Source of the DNA: Arthrobacter luteolus NBRC 107841
GTDB taxonomy: Bacteria > Actinomycetota > Actinomycetes > Actinomycetales > Micrococcaceae
Reading direction: 5' to 3'
DNA: 64,000 nucleotides
NCBI RefSeq assembly: GCF_001552075.1
Contig: NZ_BCQM01000004.1
Coordinates: forward strand, 1 to 64,000
In this document: piece after piece, positions 7,967 through 16,614 of the stretch
Layout: every line of letters starts with the position of its first letter
Position numbering within the stretch: position 1 is the stretch's first letter
Notes under the pieces: model-generated
The model's database searches: none
The model's input: only the letters and a program-made list of their open reading frames with translations
What the model was told of the DNA's origin: nothing
Program-made: the position numbers and the translations under genes

Positions 7967-8638
7967 TCAGTTCTGCAGGGCCTCATCCAGCGGCTCCTGG
8001 AGTTCGGCGTAGTCCACCGATTCCAGCTGAAGCACCTGGCCGTCGAGGATCAGCGTGGGCGTGCCTTTGACCTGGAGTGCCTTGGCGTCCTCCAAATCCT
8101 TGGCCACGCGGGCCTTGATGGCGTCCGAAGAGTAATCGGTGCGGAACTTCTCCACGTCCAGGCCAAGGTCTTCGGCGTACTGGGCGAAGGTGTCATCCGG
8201 ATCGATCTCGGCGGCCCAGTCCGCCTGGCGCTCGAAAATGGATCCCGCCATCTCTTCCAGCGCGCCCTGTTCCGCGGCCGCTTCCACGGCCTGGGCGGCC
8301 GGCTCGGCATTTACGTGCTTGGCCAGCGGGTAGTTCCGGATGAGGATGCGGACCTGGTCCCCGTAGTCCTCCTTGGCCTGCTGGATCAGCGGGTCCATCT
8401 TGGCGCAGTAGGGGCACTCGTAGTCGGTGAAGAGAACCAGGGTGGCCTGGGGGTCGGCCGGGTTGGTGATCGCCCGGGCATCAGCCGGTGCCACGATGTC
8501 CAGCTGCTCCGCGGAGATTGAGGGGGCTGCCGATGCCGTGGCGGTCGTTTCGGGTGCCGATTCAGGTGCCGCGCAGGAGGCGACACCGCCAAGGGCGAGT
8601 ACTGAAGCGATAACCAGGGAAGGGACAGTCCTGCGCAT
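7967..8638 (-). CDS. DsbA-family thioredoxin-fold lipoprotein
   Basis: 223 residues. The N-terminus is a lipoprotein signal: Arg-Arg, a hydrophobic stretch and lipobox VASC with lipidated Cys22, followed by a Thr/Ala/Pro-rich spacer. The redox motif CPYC is at 75-78 in TDYECPYCAKMD, and the cis-proline loop reads GTPTLIL near 192. An insertion rich in Ala/Glu helices between them fits the DsbA fold. It should be anchored outside the membrane and oxidise or isomerise disulfides. The ATG at 8638 has AAAGGA upstream. Stands alone. Confidence 0.9.
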   Translation of the reverse strand: MRRTVPSLVIASVLALGGVASCAAPESAPETTATASAAPSISAEQLDIVAPADARAITNPADPQATLVLFTDYECPYCAKMDPLIQQAKEDYGDQVRILIRNYPLAKHVNAEPAAQAVEAAAEQGALEEMAGSIFERQADWAAEIDPDDTFAQYAEDLGLDVEKFRTDYSSDAIKARVAKDLEDAKALQVKGTPTLILDGQVLQLESVDYAELQEPLDEALQN

Positions 8639-8757
8639 AGTTCCTTTCTACGAAGGGAAGGCTGTATGGCGGATATATCTTTAATTTTTCCACTGGACGC
8701 CGGGGGATCGGAAGCTTGCTTCTGTGTGATTTCGATCAGGCGGGTGTGTGGCCGAAG

Positions 8758-9708
8758 CTACGTGTTCTGCTGCGGCTTCGACTGCTCGTTGTCCTGGTGA
8801 AGCTGTTGTTCAGCCGTCAGGCGGGCGATGCGCTCGCGGGCGGAGCGTTCGGACGGTCCCATGTTCCCCAGCCCGAACCGGATGACCCGCAGCACCAGTT
8901 TCACCGGGCCGTGCACCGGCAGCTTGAACGGGCCCAGATGCGGTTCGCGAAGGCCGAGCAGCTTGCGGTGCCGGGGTTCCAGGGACGCGACGGCGCCGGC
9001 GAACAGGACCCGGTAACCAATGAGCTGGTTCTTGGGCAGGGGCGGGCGCCGGATGAAGCCCACGACTTCTTCGACCGTGGGGCTGGAGCGCAGCTCGGGG
9101 TCGAACGCGGCCATCTGCTTCCGCAGCCCGGCGAGGTCACGGGGCGGGTTCTCGATCCGCATCAGTTCACCGGCGGTGGCCCATTCGGCCACATACTGGT
9201 CCGGTCCGCCCGGGATCGGCCCGCCGAACTCGATGTGCGAGGTGAGGAACGCATCGGTGAAAGCCAGATGGACCCAGCGGGCCAGGTCCGGATCGTTCGC
9301 CGAGTAGGGACGCAGCGTTCCGGAGGCGTCTTCGTAGGTGCCCTGGACCCGTTCGTGCAGGCGCAGCACCCAGTTGGAGGCGCTGCGTGCCGCCGTCGTA
9401 TCCCCGTAGGTGACGGTGAAGATCCAGCGGATGGTGCCCGCCAGCCGGCCGAGCGGGTCCTCTTTGTAGTTGGAGAAGTCGCGCACTCCGGCCATCGCGC
9501 CCGGGTGCAGGGCCTGCAGCAGCAGGGCACGGATTCCGGCGATGATTGTGGTCATGGAGCCGTGGACGGCCCACACCGCGGAGTCCGGTCCGTAGTAGCC
9601 GGGGTCGGTGCCGTTGGCGAGCTCCAGCTCCCATTCCGGAATGGTCTCCGAGTTGTTGCTGAACGTGCCGACCAGCTGCCGGCGCCAGGAAGAAAGAAGC
9701 TTGCCCAT
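8758..9708 (-). CDS. Oxygenase MpaB / latex-clearing-protein family (DUF2236)
   Basis: 316 residues. The family hallmark LLLQALHPGAMAGVRDFSNY lies near 62-82, followed by the helical segment with VTYGDTTAA, HERVQG and WVHLAFTDAFL that characterises DUF2236. Members include the fungal oxygenase MpaB and rubber oxygenase Lcp, haem-containing enzymes that cleave carbon-carbon double bonds; the role of short actinobacterial homologues is unknown. No signal peptide is visible, so it is probably cytoplasmic. The gene is single, with its own ATG and a short 3' gap. Confidence 0.82.
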   Translation of the reverse strand: MGKLLSSWRRQLVGTFSNNSETIPEWELELANGTDPGYYGPDSAVWAVHGSMTTIIAGIRALLLQALHPGAMAGVRDFSNYKEDPLGRLAGTIRWIFTVTYGDTTAARSASNWVLRLHERVQGTYEDASGTLRPYSANDPDLARWVHLAFTDAFLTSHIEFGGPIPGGPDQYVAEWATAGELMRIENPPRDLAGLRKQMAAFDPELRSSPTVEEVVGFIRRPPLPKNQLIGYRVLFAGAVASLEPRHRKLLGLREPHLGPFKLPVHGPVKLVLRVIRFGLGNMGPSERSARERIARLTAEQQLHQDNEQSKPQQNT

Positions 9709-9919
9709 CGTTCCAGTATGGTCCTGCCGGCTGGGAGGTGTCAGGGCGGCCGACGGCGCCGGCTAGAAAGGCGGAAGCACGTCCACGTTCAGGGGTGCGC
9801 AGGTGTCGACGAGCCACTCGAACTCAGGCTTGCCGCAAATACGTGGAGAGGTAAGGGCCTCGGGTAGATTGCTGAATCCAAAGGTGATATCTCAGGGGGA
9901 GCGAGGAAGAAGGTAGCTA

Positions 9920-10237
9920 GTGGGCGACGAGCAACCAACTTGGTATGAATCTTCTAACTATAGGCCGGGAGAACCGCTCAGATCGTGGACGAGTGGCGAA
10001 TCAATTGCTCCATATGATGCTGAATTTGCCATCATGGGGGCCAACGCACTTGGTCCACTTCGACGCCTTCTGAATGGTGATCAGATTAACGATTCGGACT
10101 TAATCGCATTCGGTAAACTAAATTCCTATTGTGTGTTGTTCTGGTATGAGCCGATGGTGAGCCTTGTTCGGGAACCCAGAGTGGCCCCGGACCTTGCCGA
10201 GTTTTTGCGGACTTCCGTTCCAGGCCTCGAAACCTAG
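9920..10237 (+). CDS. Hypothetical protein, AT-rich relative to neighbours
   Basis: 105 residues beginning MGDEQPTWYESSNY, with no recognised domain, signal peptide or membrane segment. The GTG start has GAAGAAGG about 8 nt upstream. Base composition from about 9840 to 10230 is clearly lower in GC than the flanks, which suggests recent transfer. It is directly followed by decayed DUF2332 sequence, so it may itself be an incomplete gene. Confidence 0.5.
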   Translation: MGDEQPTWYESSNYRPGEPLRSWTSGESIAPYDAEFAIMGANALGPLRRLLNGDQINDSDLIAFGKLNSYCVLFWYEPMVSLVREPRVAPDLAEFLRTSVPGLET

Positions 10238-10250
10238 GAGATTTTTCGAG

Positions 10251-10584
10251 CAATATCTCCGGATTGCAGCCGCCGACCCATCACACCTGGTCCAGGGCGA
10301 CATCGTGGAGGCTCTCCCGCAGCTGGTGGCGCAGGCACCGAAGGACCGCGACCGTCGTCTTCCACAGTGCAGTGCTGCCGTACGTCGCTCCGGGCCACCG
10401 GCAGCGCTTCGTGGACCTGGTGCAGGACCTGGACGTCACCTGGATCAGCAACGAGGGCGAAGCCGTCGTCCCCGCGATCAGGGACCAGCTCCCGCGAAGT
10501 GCTGACGGCTGACTAGTCCTGTCTCAGGACGGCATTCCGCAGGCCTTCACCGGCCCGCATAGGCAGAGCTACGAAGCCCTCTAA
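10251..10584 (+). pseudogene. Decayed DUF2332 family gene (C-terminal remnant)
   Basis: Reading frames join to give a DUF2332 C-terminus: HLVQGDIVEALPQLVAQAPKD, then after one extra base near 10341 ATVVFHSAVLPYV and VTWISNEGEAVVPAIRDQLP, then an in-frame TGA at 10510-10512, then LSQDGIPQAFTGPH and a natural stop at 10582. The frame change and the nonsense codon (probably CGA to TGA) show the gene is dead. The first two thirds are missing and are replaced by the unrelated AT-rich gene upstream. Confidence 0.75.
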
Positions 10585-10696
10585 ATCCGGGCTTGCCCGC
10601 GCTATCAGTCTCCGTGCACCAAGATCTTCCACGGTGACACACGGCTACTCGCGGTGCCCTCTGCCGATTCGCTCCTCATTGGGACTAAGCGACCAC

Positions 10697-10739
10697 TTTG
10701 GGACATCGCTGCCACCGCGGACCGGAGCGATGTCCCAAA
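10697..10739. repeat. Perfect 14-bp inverted repeat
   Basis: TTTGGGACATCGCT and AGCGATGTCCCAAA flank a 15-nt spacer. A partial third copy (ACCGGAGCGAT) follows at about 10740-10750. It lies in the gap from 10585 to 10808 after jetC, where jetD would be expected; no gene is seen in that gap. It could be a terminator for jetC or the scar of a lost mobile element. Confidence 0.7.
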
Positions 10740-10808
10740 CCGGAGCGATTCCCGATCGGGCGCCAACAACAGCGGCAGGCCCGGCACTAGTACCTGGCCC
10801 GCCCTCCG

Positions 10809-13800
10809 CTACCGCAGCAGAATGTCCACAGCCCGGGAGCCGCCCGCACCAGAAGACCCCACCGGAACCCGCTCCAGCGTGCCGGACCGGTTGGCGGCGT
10901 CGTCGCGCAGGATCTCGGTGACCGAGCCCAGGAAGCGGGAGAGGTCCACCTTGTCCTCCGGGGCAGCGAGCAGCAGCTGGAAGCCGAACTCGTGCAGCGC
11001 GTTGATGGACGCCTCGGCGAAGGACAGGGAGGACTTCACAAACGCCTCATCCATCATCACCGTGCCGTAGGTGCTGAAACCCTGGGAAACAATGCCCAGC
11101 TGGTACGCCAGCGCCGAGGCCATGATGAACGCGGTGAAGCGCTGGCCCTCGCCGCCGGACATCAGCGAGGCCTGCAGGTTGGTGAACGACTGCCCGTTCG
11201 CGAGCTTGTTGGTGCAGGTGATGGTCACATGGGCGCGGACGTCCAGGACCTCGGCCCGCCAGCGCCGCTCCTGCGGGTCCTTCAGCTTCTCCACCAGGCC
11301 CTCAAGCGCGGCGTAGCGGGCGTCCATGTCCGCCTTGTCCTGCCGCACGCCCATCATGGGCAGCGCGTTCTTCAGTTCGGTGCGGAACTTGTGCGCGTCG
11401 TCTGGGACGGTGGTCTTGACCTCGATCTCCAGGTGGCTGTCCACGTGGTACGGCACCCGGCGCAGCACCGAGTTCAGCGGCAGCAGTCGCGAGGAGATGC
11501 TGCGGCGTTCCTCGTCGAGCAGCTGCAGCAGGTCGCTGAACCGCTCGTAGGTGCGGTTGTTGAAGTATTCGCGGAACTCGGACTCGTGCTGCGGCAGGCC
11601 CTCGGTGACGATGTCCTCGTACCGGTGCACGTACTCCTCGGCCGAGTCCACGCCCGTGCCGAAGTCCGAACCCCACTTCTCGCTGTACGTCTCGAAGCTG
11701 CGTTCCAGCCGGGTGCGGGTTTCCAGCAGGGTCTTATCCAACCGGGCCGCGTCGGTGAGCAGGTTCCGCTCCACCTGCCCGGCGGCGTCGTTCAGGTGCA
11801 CGACGTCGGTGATCTCACCGAAGGGGGCGAACAGCTCATCCAGCTGGGCGCGCAGGTCCTCCGCCAGGGCATCCGGGCCGCGGCCGGCCAGGGTGTCGCG
11901 GCGTTCAGTGGCGGCGGTCAGCTCGGCCTCGAGCCGGGCCAGGTCGCCCTTGAGCACACCGATCTTCTCGGTCGCGGCGGTCAGGTCCAGCTCCGCGGTG
12001 TCCAGTTCGAAGCGGATCTGCTCCAGGTCCGCGTTGGCGTCGCGGGCGGATTCCAGGCGCTCGACGGCGTCGGCGACGGCGGCGCGCTGCTCCCCGGCGG
12101 TGATCTCCTCGAACTCGCGGGTGTCGGCAGCGACCTTGCGGACGGCGGCGAGCCGGCGGATCAGGTCATCCTGCTCGGCGGCGTGCTTGCGGGAGACGAC
12201 GTCGGCCTCTTCGAAGCTCGCACGCAGGGCCAGCAGCTCCGCGGCCAGGGCAGCGATCTTGTCCTTGTTATCAAAGCCCAGGACGTTGTCCGAGGCCTTG
12301 GTATGCCTGTCGTCCTTCTCCGTGGTGGAGGAGTTGCGCTTCACGGCACCGCCGAGGCTGACGCCGCGGGAGACCCGGGCGAGCTCGTCCGGGTTCGCGA
12401 CGCACTCGAAGTCGTAGTGCGCGGTGATCTTCCGGGCCACCCAGTCGCCCATCGCGGAGTCGTAGGTGCTGAGCTTGGTGATCAGGTCCCGGGGACCGGG
12501 TTCGGCCGGGCCGTCCACGGGGATGGACGTGTCGATGCAGCGCAGGAAACCGCGGAGGTTGGTTTCGCTGAGGTAGCGGGTGACGGCGGCCATGTGCTCG
12601 CCGGGGACCAGCAGCGCGGTGGAGAGCGGGCGGAGCACCCGTTCGGCGGCGGCCCGCCACTCGGTGTGTTCGGCGGGGACGTCGATCAGTTCGCCGGCGA
12701 AGGGCATCTCCGCCTCGTCGATGCCGGTGGCTTCGCAGATCCGGGCTCGCTGCTCCAGGCTTTCCGGGCGGATGTTGCTGCGCCGGCGGCGGAAGGACGC
12801 GATCTCGGTTTCCAGCTTCGCGATCGAGCCCTTCAGGGCCCACGCCTCGCCGTGCGCGTCGGAGCTGCGCTCGCGGGCGGCGTCGACGTCGGCGTTCAGG
12901 GACTTGACCAGCTCACTGGCGCGGCTGCGGGCGGTGACCAGCCCGGCGGGGGAGAGATCCGTGTCGATGCCGGCGGCGCGCAGATCGGCGCGGAACGCGT
13001 TCTCGATGGTTTCACGGGAAACCAGCTGCGCCTGCGCTGCGGCGACCTCGCGTTCCAGGGTGGCGATCGCGCCGCCGCCCTCCTGCGTGTAGCGGGCGGT
13101 GAGCGCGCTGACCTGCTTCTTCAGCTTGGTGCGCTGGGATTCAGCGGCCTTCAGCGCTTCGCGGCCGGTGCCGGCGGCGGAGGTCAGACGGTCGACGTCG
13201 CGCTCGTGGCTGGCCAGCGCCAGACGGCGGCGGTAGGCGGGCAGCCCGTCAGCGCTGAGGGCGCGGACCCGGTCCAGCTCGGTTTTGGTGGTGAGGAACA
13301 GGCGGTGCTGGTCCGGGACGTTGGCCAGGTGGTCGCGCTGCTGGCGGGCGCGTTCGAGCTGGCGGCGGATGCTGCGCAGGTGGCTGAAGTCCTCCACCGC
13401 TTCGTCAGCGGCGGTGAGGGTCTTGGGGGTGTCCAGGACGTTGGTGCGGAAGAAGTCGTTGACCGTTCCGCCCAGGCCCTTGCCGGTCTGCAGGATGCGC
13501 AGCAGGCCGAACGCCTTCTCGTCCTCCACACCCAGGGCGGTGCGGTACCGCTCGGCGAAGAGTTTGTGCGAATCGAAGATCTGCGCGCCCGGGAGCAGGG
13601 ATTCCAGGGCACCCTTGGTGAACCGGCCGCGCATGCCGGTTTCGAGGGAGGGAATGTCCAGTGGACGGTTGTGCACGGCGTAGAACCGGCCGACGTGATG
13701 TTCGGTGCCGGTCGCCGGCAGGTCCATGAGGACGGAGAGGCTGGTGATTTGGCCCAGTCCGTTGTCGAACGTGAGGCAGACGGCGGACCAGGTGGCGCCG

Positions 13801-14138
13801 GGGCGCTGGTAGGCAGTGCCGTCGCCGGCTTCCATGCCCTGGGTGCCGAGCCGGCCGCGCATGTAGGAGAACGCGGTGCGCTTTTCCTCGGCGGCGGTGC
13901 CGCCGTTGTTCTGCGCGGCTTCATTCATCTTGGGCCGGGCGTCCATGACCTGCAGCATGGCGTCGAAAATGGTGGATTTGCCGACGCCGGAGTCGCCGGT
14001 GAGCAGCGTGCCGGCGCGGTCCACGTGGATGGTGTGGGCGCCGTCGAACGTTCCCCAGTTCACGATCTGGATCCGGGAGAGCCGGTTCTGGCCGGGGTTG
14101 ATCAGGTCCCCCATGGGAAGGGTGGTTTCGATGCTCAT
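10809..14138 (-). CDS. jetC: Wadjet-type SMC ATPase JetC (MksB/MukB/SbcC-like)
   Basis: 1109 residues, normal for the family. Walker A GDSGVGKST is at 48-56, right after a strand-rich start. Long charged coiled-coil arms follow with a central hinge near 470-560. The ABC signature LMSGGEGQR is near 992-1000 and Walker B MMDEAF near 1028. In known Wadjet systems JetC with JetA and JetB extrudes DNA loops and JetD nicks or cuts small circular plasmids. It overlaps jetB by ATGA, so the three genes are translated together. The reading frame looks intact, but no jetD follows. Confidence 0.9.
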   Translation of the reverse strand: MSIETTLPMGDLINPGQNRLSRIQIVNWGTFDGAHTIHVDRAGTLLTGDSGVGKSTIFDAMLQVMDARPKMNEAAQNNGGTAAEEKRTAFSYMRGRLGTQGMEAGDGTAYQRPGATWSAVCLTFDNGLGQITSLSVLMDLPATGTEHHVGRFYAVHNRPLDIPSLETGMRGRFTKGALESLLPGAQIFDSHKLFAERYRTALGVEDEKAFGLLRILQTGKGLGGTVNDFFRTNVLDTPKTLTAADEAVEDFSHLRSIRRQLERARQQRDHLANVPDQHRLFLTTKTELDRVRALSADGLPAYRRRLALASHERDVDRLTSAAGTGREALKAAESQRTKLKKQVSALTARYTQEGGGAIATLEREVAAAQAQLVSRETIENAFRADLRAAGIDTDLSPAGLVTARSRASELVKSLNADVDAARERSSDAHGEAWALKGSIAKLETEIASFRRRRSNIRPESLEQRARICEATGIDEAEMPFAGELIDVPAEHTEWRAAAERVLRPLSTALLVPGEHMAAVTRYLSETNLRGFLRCIDTSIPVDGPAEPGPRDLITKLSTYDSAMGDWVARKITAHYDFECVANPDELARVSRGVSLGGAVKRNSSTTEKDDRHTKASDNVLGFDNKDKIAALAAELLALRASFEEADVVSRKHAAEQDDLIRRLAAVRKVAADTREFEEITAGEQRAAVADAVERLESARDANADLEQIRFELDTAELDLTAATEKIGVLKGDLARLEAELTAATERRDTLAGRGPDALAEDLRAQLDELFAPFGEITDVVHLNDAAGQVERNLLTDAARLDKTLLETRTRLERSFETYSEKWGSDFGTGVDSAEEYVHRYEDIVTEGLPQHESEFREYFNNRTYERFSDLLQLLDEERRSISSRLLPLNSVLRRVPYHVDSHLEIEVKTTVPDDAHKFRTELKNALPMMGVRQDKADMDARYAALEGLVEKLKDPQERRWRAEVLDVRAHVTITCTNKLANGQSFTNLQASLMSGGEGQRFTAFIMASALAYQLGIVSQGFSTYGTVMMDEAFVKSSLSFAEASINALHEFGFQLLLAAPEDKVDLSRFLGSVTEILRDDAANRSGTLERVPVGSSGAGGSRAVDILLR

Positions 14139-14887
14139 GCCGGCTCCTCGCCGTCGTGCTGTGTTTCAGTGACCGCGTCTTCGGCGGGCGCTTCGTCAGC
14201 CGTCTCCGGCTCGGCCGGGGCCTCGGTCAGTGAGTTCATGAAGGTGATGATGTCGCCGATGTGCTCGTACGGCAGGGCCAGCGGCAGTGCGTTGGAGATG
14301 ACCCAGACGTCGTCGAGCTCGGTGGGCAGCAGCAGGCGGCGTTCGGTGACGAGTTTGCGGATGGCGGCGTCGGCCAGGTCTTCCACGCCCTTGGCGTCGT
14401 GCGCCTGCGGGTCCACGTACTGCTCGAGGACGTCGATGATGTCCTGCCGGGCGATCGTGGCTTCGTTGCCGGTGCCCGAGTGACGGTCCAGGACCAGGCG
14501 CATGCGCAGCAGCAGCAGTGTTTCCTCGCGGGTCATTTCGCGCTGGCGCTGCAGGGCGGTGGTGTGCGGTTCGGCCATCTCCACCGGGCGCAGCAGGGCG
14601 ACCTTGTGGTCCTCGTCCACCACCAGTTCCAGGAACAGTTCGCTCAGCCGCACGCGAAGCTGCTCCTGGTTATCCACCACGGTGTTGTACACGTTGTCGG
14701 AGGAGTTGGCGTCCAGGTACGGTCCGCGCAGCAGCCGGATGAGGGCCTGGCGGAGTTTCAGCGGCAGGGTGCCGGTGTCTCCGGGGAACAGTTCCGGGCC
14801 GTCGATCAGGACGTCACGGGGCTGCTGGTACTCCTCTTCCTCCACGTCGTAGTCGAGGTCTTCTGCGGTGGTGGGGGTTTCAGTCAT
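14135..14887 (-). CDS. jetB: Wadjet kleisin-associated protein JetB (DUF4194)
   Basis: 250 residues. The middle section has the DUF4194 pattern: RQALIRLLRGPYLDA, then NQEQLRVRLSELFLELVVDE, ALLRPVE, a TREETLLLLRMRL helix and a C-terminal winged-helix-like part (LITERRLLLP type region and ALPLALPYEHIGDI). In MukE/MksE-like roles it binds the kleisin JetA and the ATPase heads. Acidic tails are at both ends. ATGA overlaps with jetA upstream and jetC downstream show tight coupling. Confidence 0.88.
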   Translation of the reverse strand: MTETPTTAEDLDYDVEEEEYQQPRDVLIDGPELFPGDTGTLPLKLRQALIRLLRGPYLDANSSDNVYNTVVDNQEQLRVRLSELFLELVVDEDHKVALLRPVEMAEPHTTALQRQREMTREETLLLLRMRLVLDRHSGTGNEATIARQDIIDVLEQYVDPQAHDAKGVEDLADAAIRKLVTERRLLLPTELDDVWVISNALPLALPYEHIGDIITFMNSLTEAPAEPETADEAPAEDAVTETQHDGEEPA

Positions 14888-16356
14888 GGCTGGGGGCTTT
14901 CGGCGATGGTGAGGACCGGCAGCACCGCGGTGCGGGAACTGCCGTCGATCTGGAGGAAGGGGATGGACTCGCTCGCGGCTGCCGTCGTCGTCGTGCTGTT
15001 GCTGTCCTCAGTGGGGGCGGCGGAGGCGAGGAGCGCGCGGATGCTGTTGAGGTGGCGGTGTTCGGCGGGCAGTTCGGCGAAGATTTCCGCGACGGTGGCG
15101 CGGCCGCGGCGGCTGCCGGCCCGGGTGATCGCGTCGTGCAGCACACGGCGGTCGGCCTTGGGGGTGCGGGCGGCCCGGTGGATGTCAGCTTCGGTGAACG
15201 ACGGCGGTGCGGGCAGCTTCCGCGGTGCGGCGTGCTCGGCGGGGTCGTAGGTGCGGACCATGCTGAGCGATTCGAACGCGGACGCGTAGAGCCGGGGTGC
15301 CGGCACGACGGCGGCGCGGCGGCGTCCGCGCGGTGCTTTGTGGATGGCGGTTTCGGCGGCGCGGATGAGTTTGCGCAACTGGACCGATTCCCGGTACTCG
15401 TCGCTTTGGACGTAGGTGTGCAGGGATTCGGAGAGCCGGCCGTAGATCCGCTGGATTTCGGCGGCCTGTTCGCGCATGTCGCTGATCATCCGGTACAGGG
15501 CCTGCCGGTCGCCGGGGGTCATGGCGTCGGCGAAGTCGCGTTCCAGGACCTGCGCGATGGCGTGCCGGAAGCGTCCCTGCTGGTCGGCGTCGTTCAGGAA
15601 GGCGGTGAAGCCTTCGTAGGTGCGGCCTTCGCTGGTGCTGCGCAGGCGCTTGTCGGCTTCGAGGATTTCGCCCATGGTTAGGCCCTTGGAAGCCTGGGAT
15701 TCGACCATTTCCTGGCGCAGGGTGTGCAGCATTTTCTCGAGGCCGTCGCGCATGCGCTTGAAGTCTGCGGGCAGGGCGGCGGCGAGGTCCAGGATGTCGC
15801 GGGCGGCTTCGACGGCGGTGTCGTCGTCCAGGGGTGGGGGAGCGTCGCCGGCGCGGAGGGACCGGATCAGGTCTTCGCGGCGGGCGATCTCTTCTTCGAG
15901 GACGGCGATGCGCGCCTCGGGGTCCGGATTGGATTCGTGCGCCAGGGTTTCCACGCTGGACAGCAGGGTGTTCAGGCGGGAGGAGTTCAGGCTGGTGGTG
16001 TCGCCGGTGAAGCCGTCCAGGTAGGAGAGGAACCGGACGGCGGGTTCGGTGAGTTCGTAGACGAAGCGGCCGTCGGCGCGGGGGCGGGCCAGGAAGCGGC
16101 GGGCCACCCAGTCATCAGCGTAGTTCTTGCCGGTCCAGTCTTCGCGCAGGCTCTGCCCGTTGAGCCTGAGCTGGTGCAGGAAGGAGTCGGTGAGGCTGTG
16201 GAATTCGTCCAGGGGGATGCGCGGGCGGGTGCGCGTGAAGGCCTCGCGGAACAGGGCCAGGACCCAGGGGTTCGCGTTGGTGAGTTTCCAGCCGGGCGAG
16301 GCCTGTAGCCGCTGTAGCTCCGCCCAGCGGGCTACGGCGTTTTCTGTGAAGGACAT
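14884..16356 (-). CDS. jetA: Wadjet kleisin-like protein JetA (DUF3375)
   Basis: 490 residues, normal length for DUF3375. The N-terminus has the family start (WAELQRLQASPGWKLTNANP) followed by FVYELTEPAVRFLSYLDGF, then a long helical region with GMTMGEILEADKRL-like sequence. DUF3375 proteins are the kleisin (MukF/MksF-like) of Wadjet type I. It is the first gene of the operon; the ATG at 16356 has GGAAAG upstream. A strong hairpin sits 35 nt upstream on the same strand. Confidence 0.88.
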   Translation of the reverse strand: MSFTENAVARWAELQRLQASPGWKLTNANPWVLALFREAFTRTRPRIPLDEFHSLTDSFLHQLRLNGQSLREDWTGKNYADDWVARRFLARPRADGRFVYELTEPAVRFLSYLDGFTGDTTSLNSSRLNTLLSSVETLAHESNPDPEARIAVLEEEIARREDLIRSLRAGDAPPPLDDDTAVEAARDILDLAAALPADFKRMRDGLEKMLHTLRQEMVESQASKGLTMGEILEADKRLRSTSEGRTYEGFTAFLNDADQQGRFRHAIAQVLERDFADAMTPGDRQALYRMISDMREQAAEIQRIYGRLSESLHTYVQSDEYRESVQLRKLIRAAETAIHKAPRGRRRAAVVPAPRLYASAFESLSMVRTYDPAEHAAPRKLPAPPSFTEADIHRAARTPKADRRVLHDAITRAGSRRGRATVAEIFAELPAEHRHLNSIRALLASAAPTEDSNSTTTTAAASESIPFLQIDGSSRTAVLPVLTIAESPQP

Positions 16357-16390
16357 GCTGCGCTTTCCGCCCGGAACGAAGGGGTAAAAC

Positions 16391-16424
16391 GGGCCTCCCT
16401 GATTTTAGCTGAGGTGGGAGGCCC
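16391..16424 (-). terminator. Hairpin with T-rich tail just upstream of jetA
   Basis: On the minus strand GGGCCTCCC and GGGAGGCCC form a 9-bp stem around a 16-nt loop, followed by GTTTTA. It is 35 nt before the jetA start and about 190 nt after the end of the preceding same-strand gene. It may terminate that gene or attenuate jetABC. Confidence 0.65.
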
Positions 16425-16614
16425 AACCGGCTTGGCGGTGAGGCGGGCGGAGATGAGGAAGGCAGTCGCTCGGGACGACGGAGCGCGTCGCGACTAGTTG
16501 TCATATGCGCTGTTATCGGCGTTCGAGGACTCGTCGGGTGGGGCAGATTTTCGTCTCCTGTGAAGGTCCAGCACATAAAAAGCGCGATGGCAGATCTTCC
16601 TGTTGTGGTGAGAT

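Noticed and set aside
6668-8521. Long plus-strand frames opposite the transporter and DsbA-type gene
   Set aside because: Antisense shadows rich in Gln, Gly and Arg without domains; the minus strand has helices, lipobox and CPYC.
10585-10808. Remnant of jetD
   Set aside because: Both strands were read for the DUF3322/DUF2220 pattern; no similar segment was seen. Only an inverted repeat is present.
10992-14483. 1163-residue plus-strand open frame
   Set aside because: It is antisense to jetC and jetB and consists of Gly/Val/Gln/Arg-rich shadow translation; the minus strand carries clear SMC motifs.
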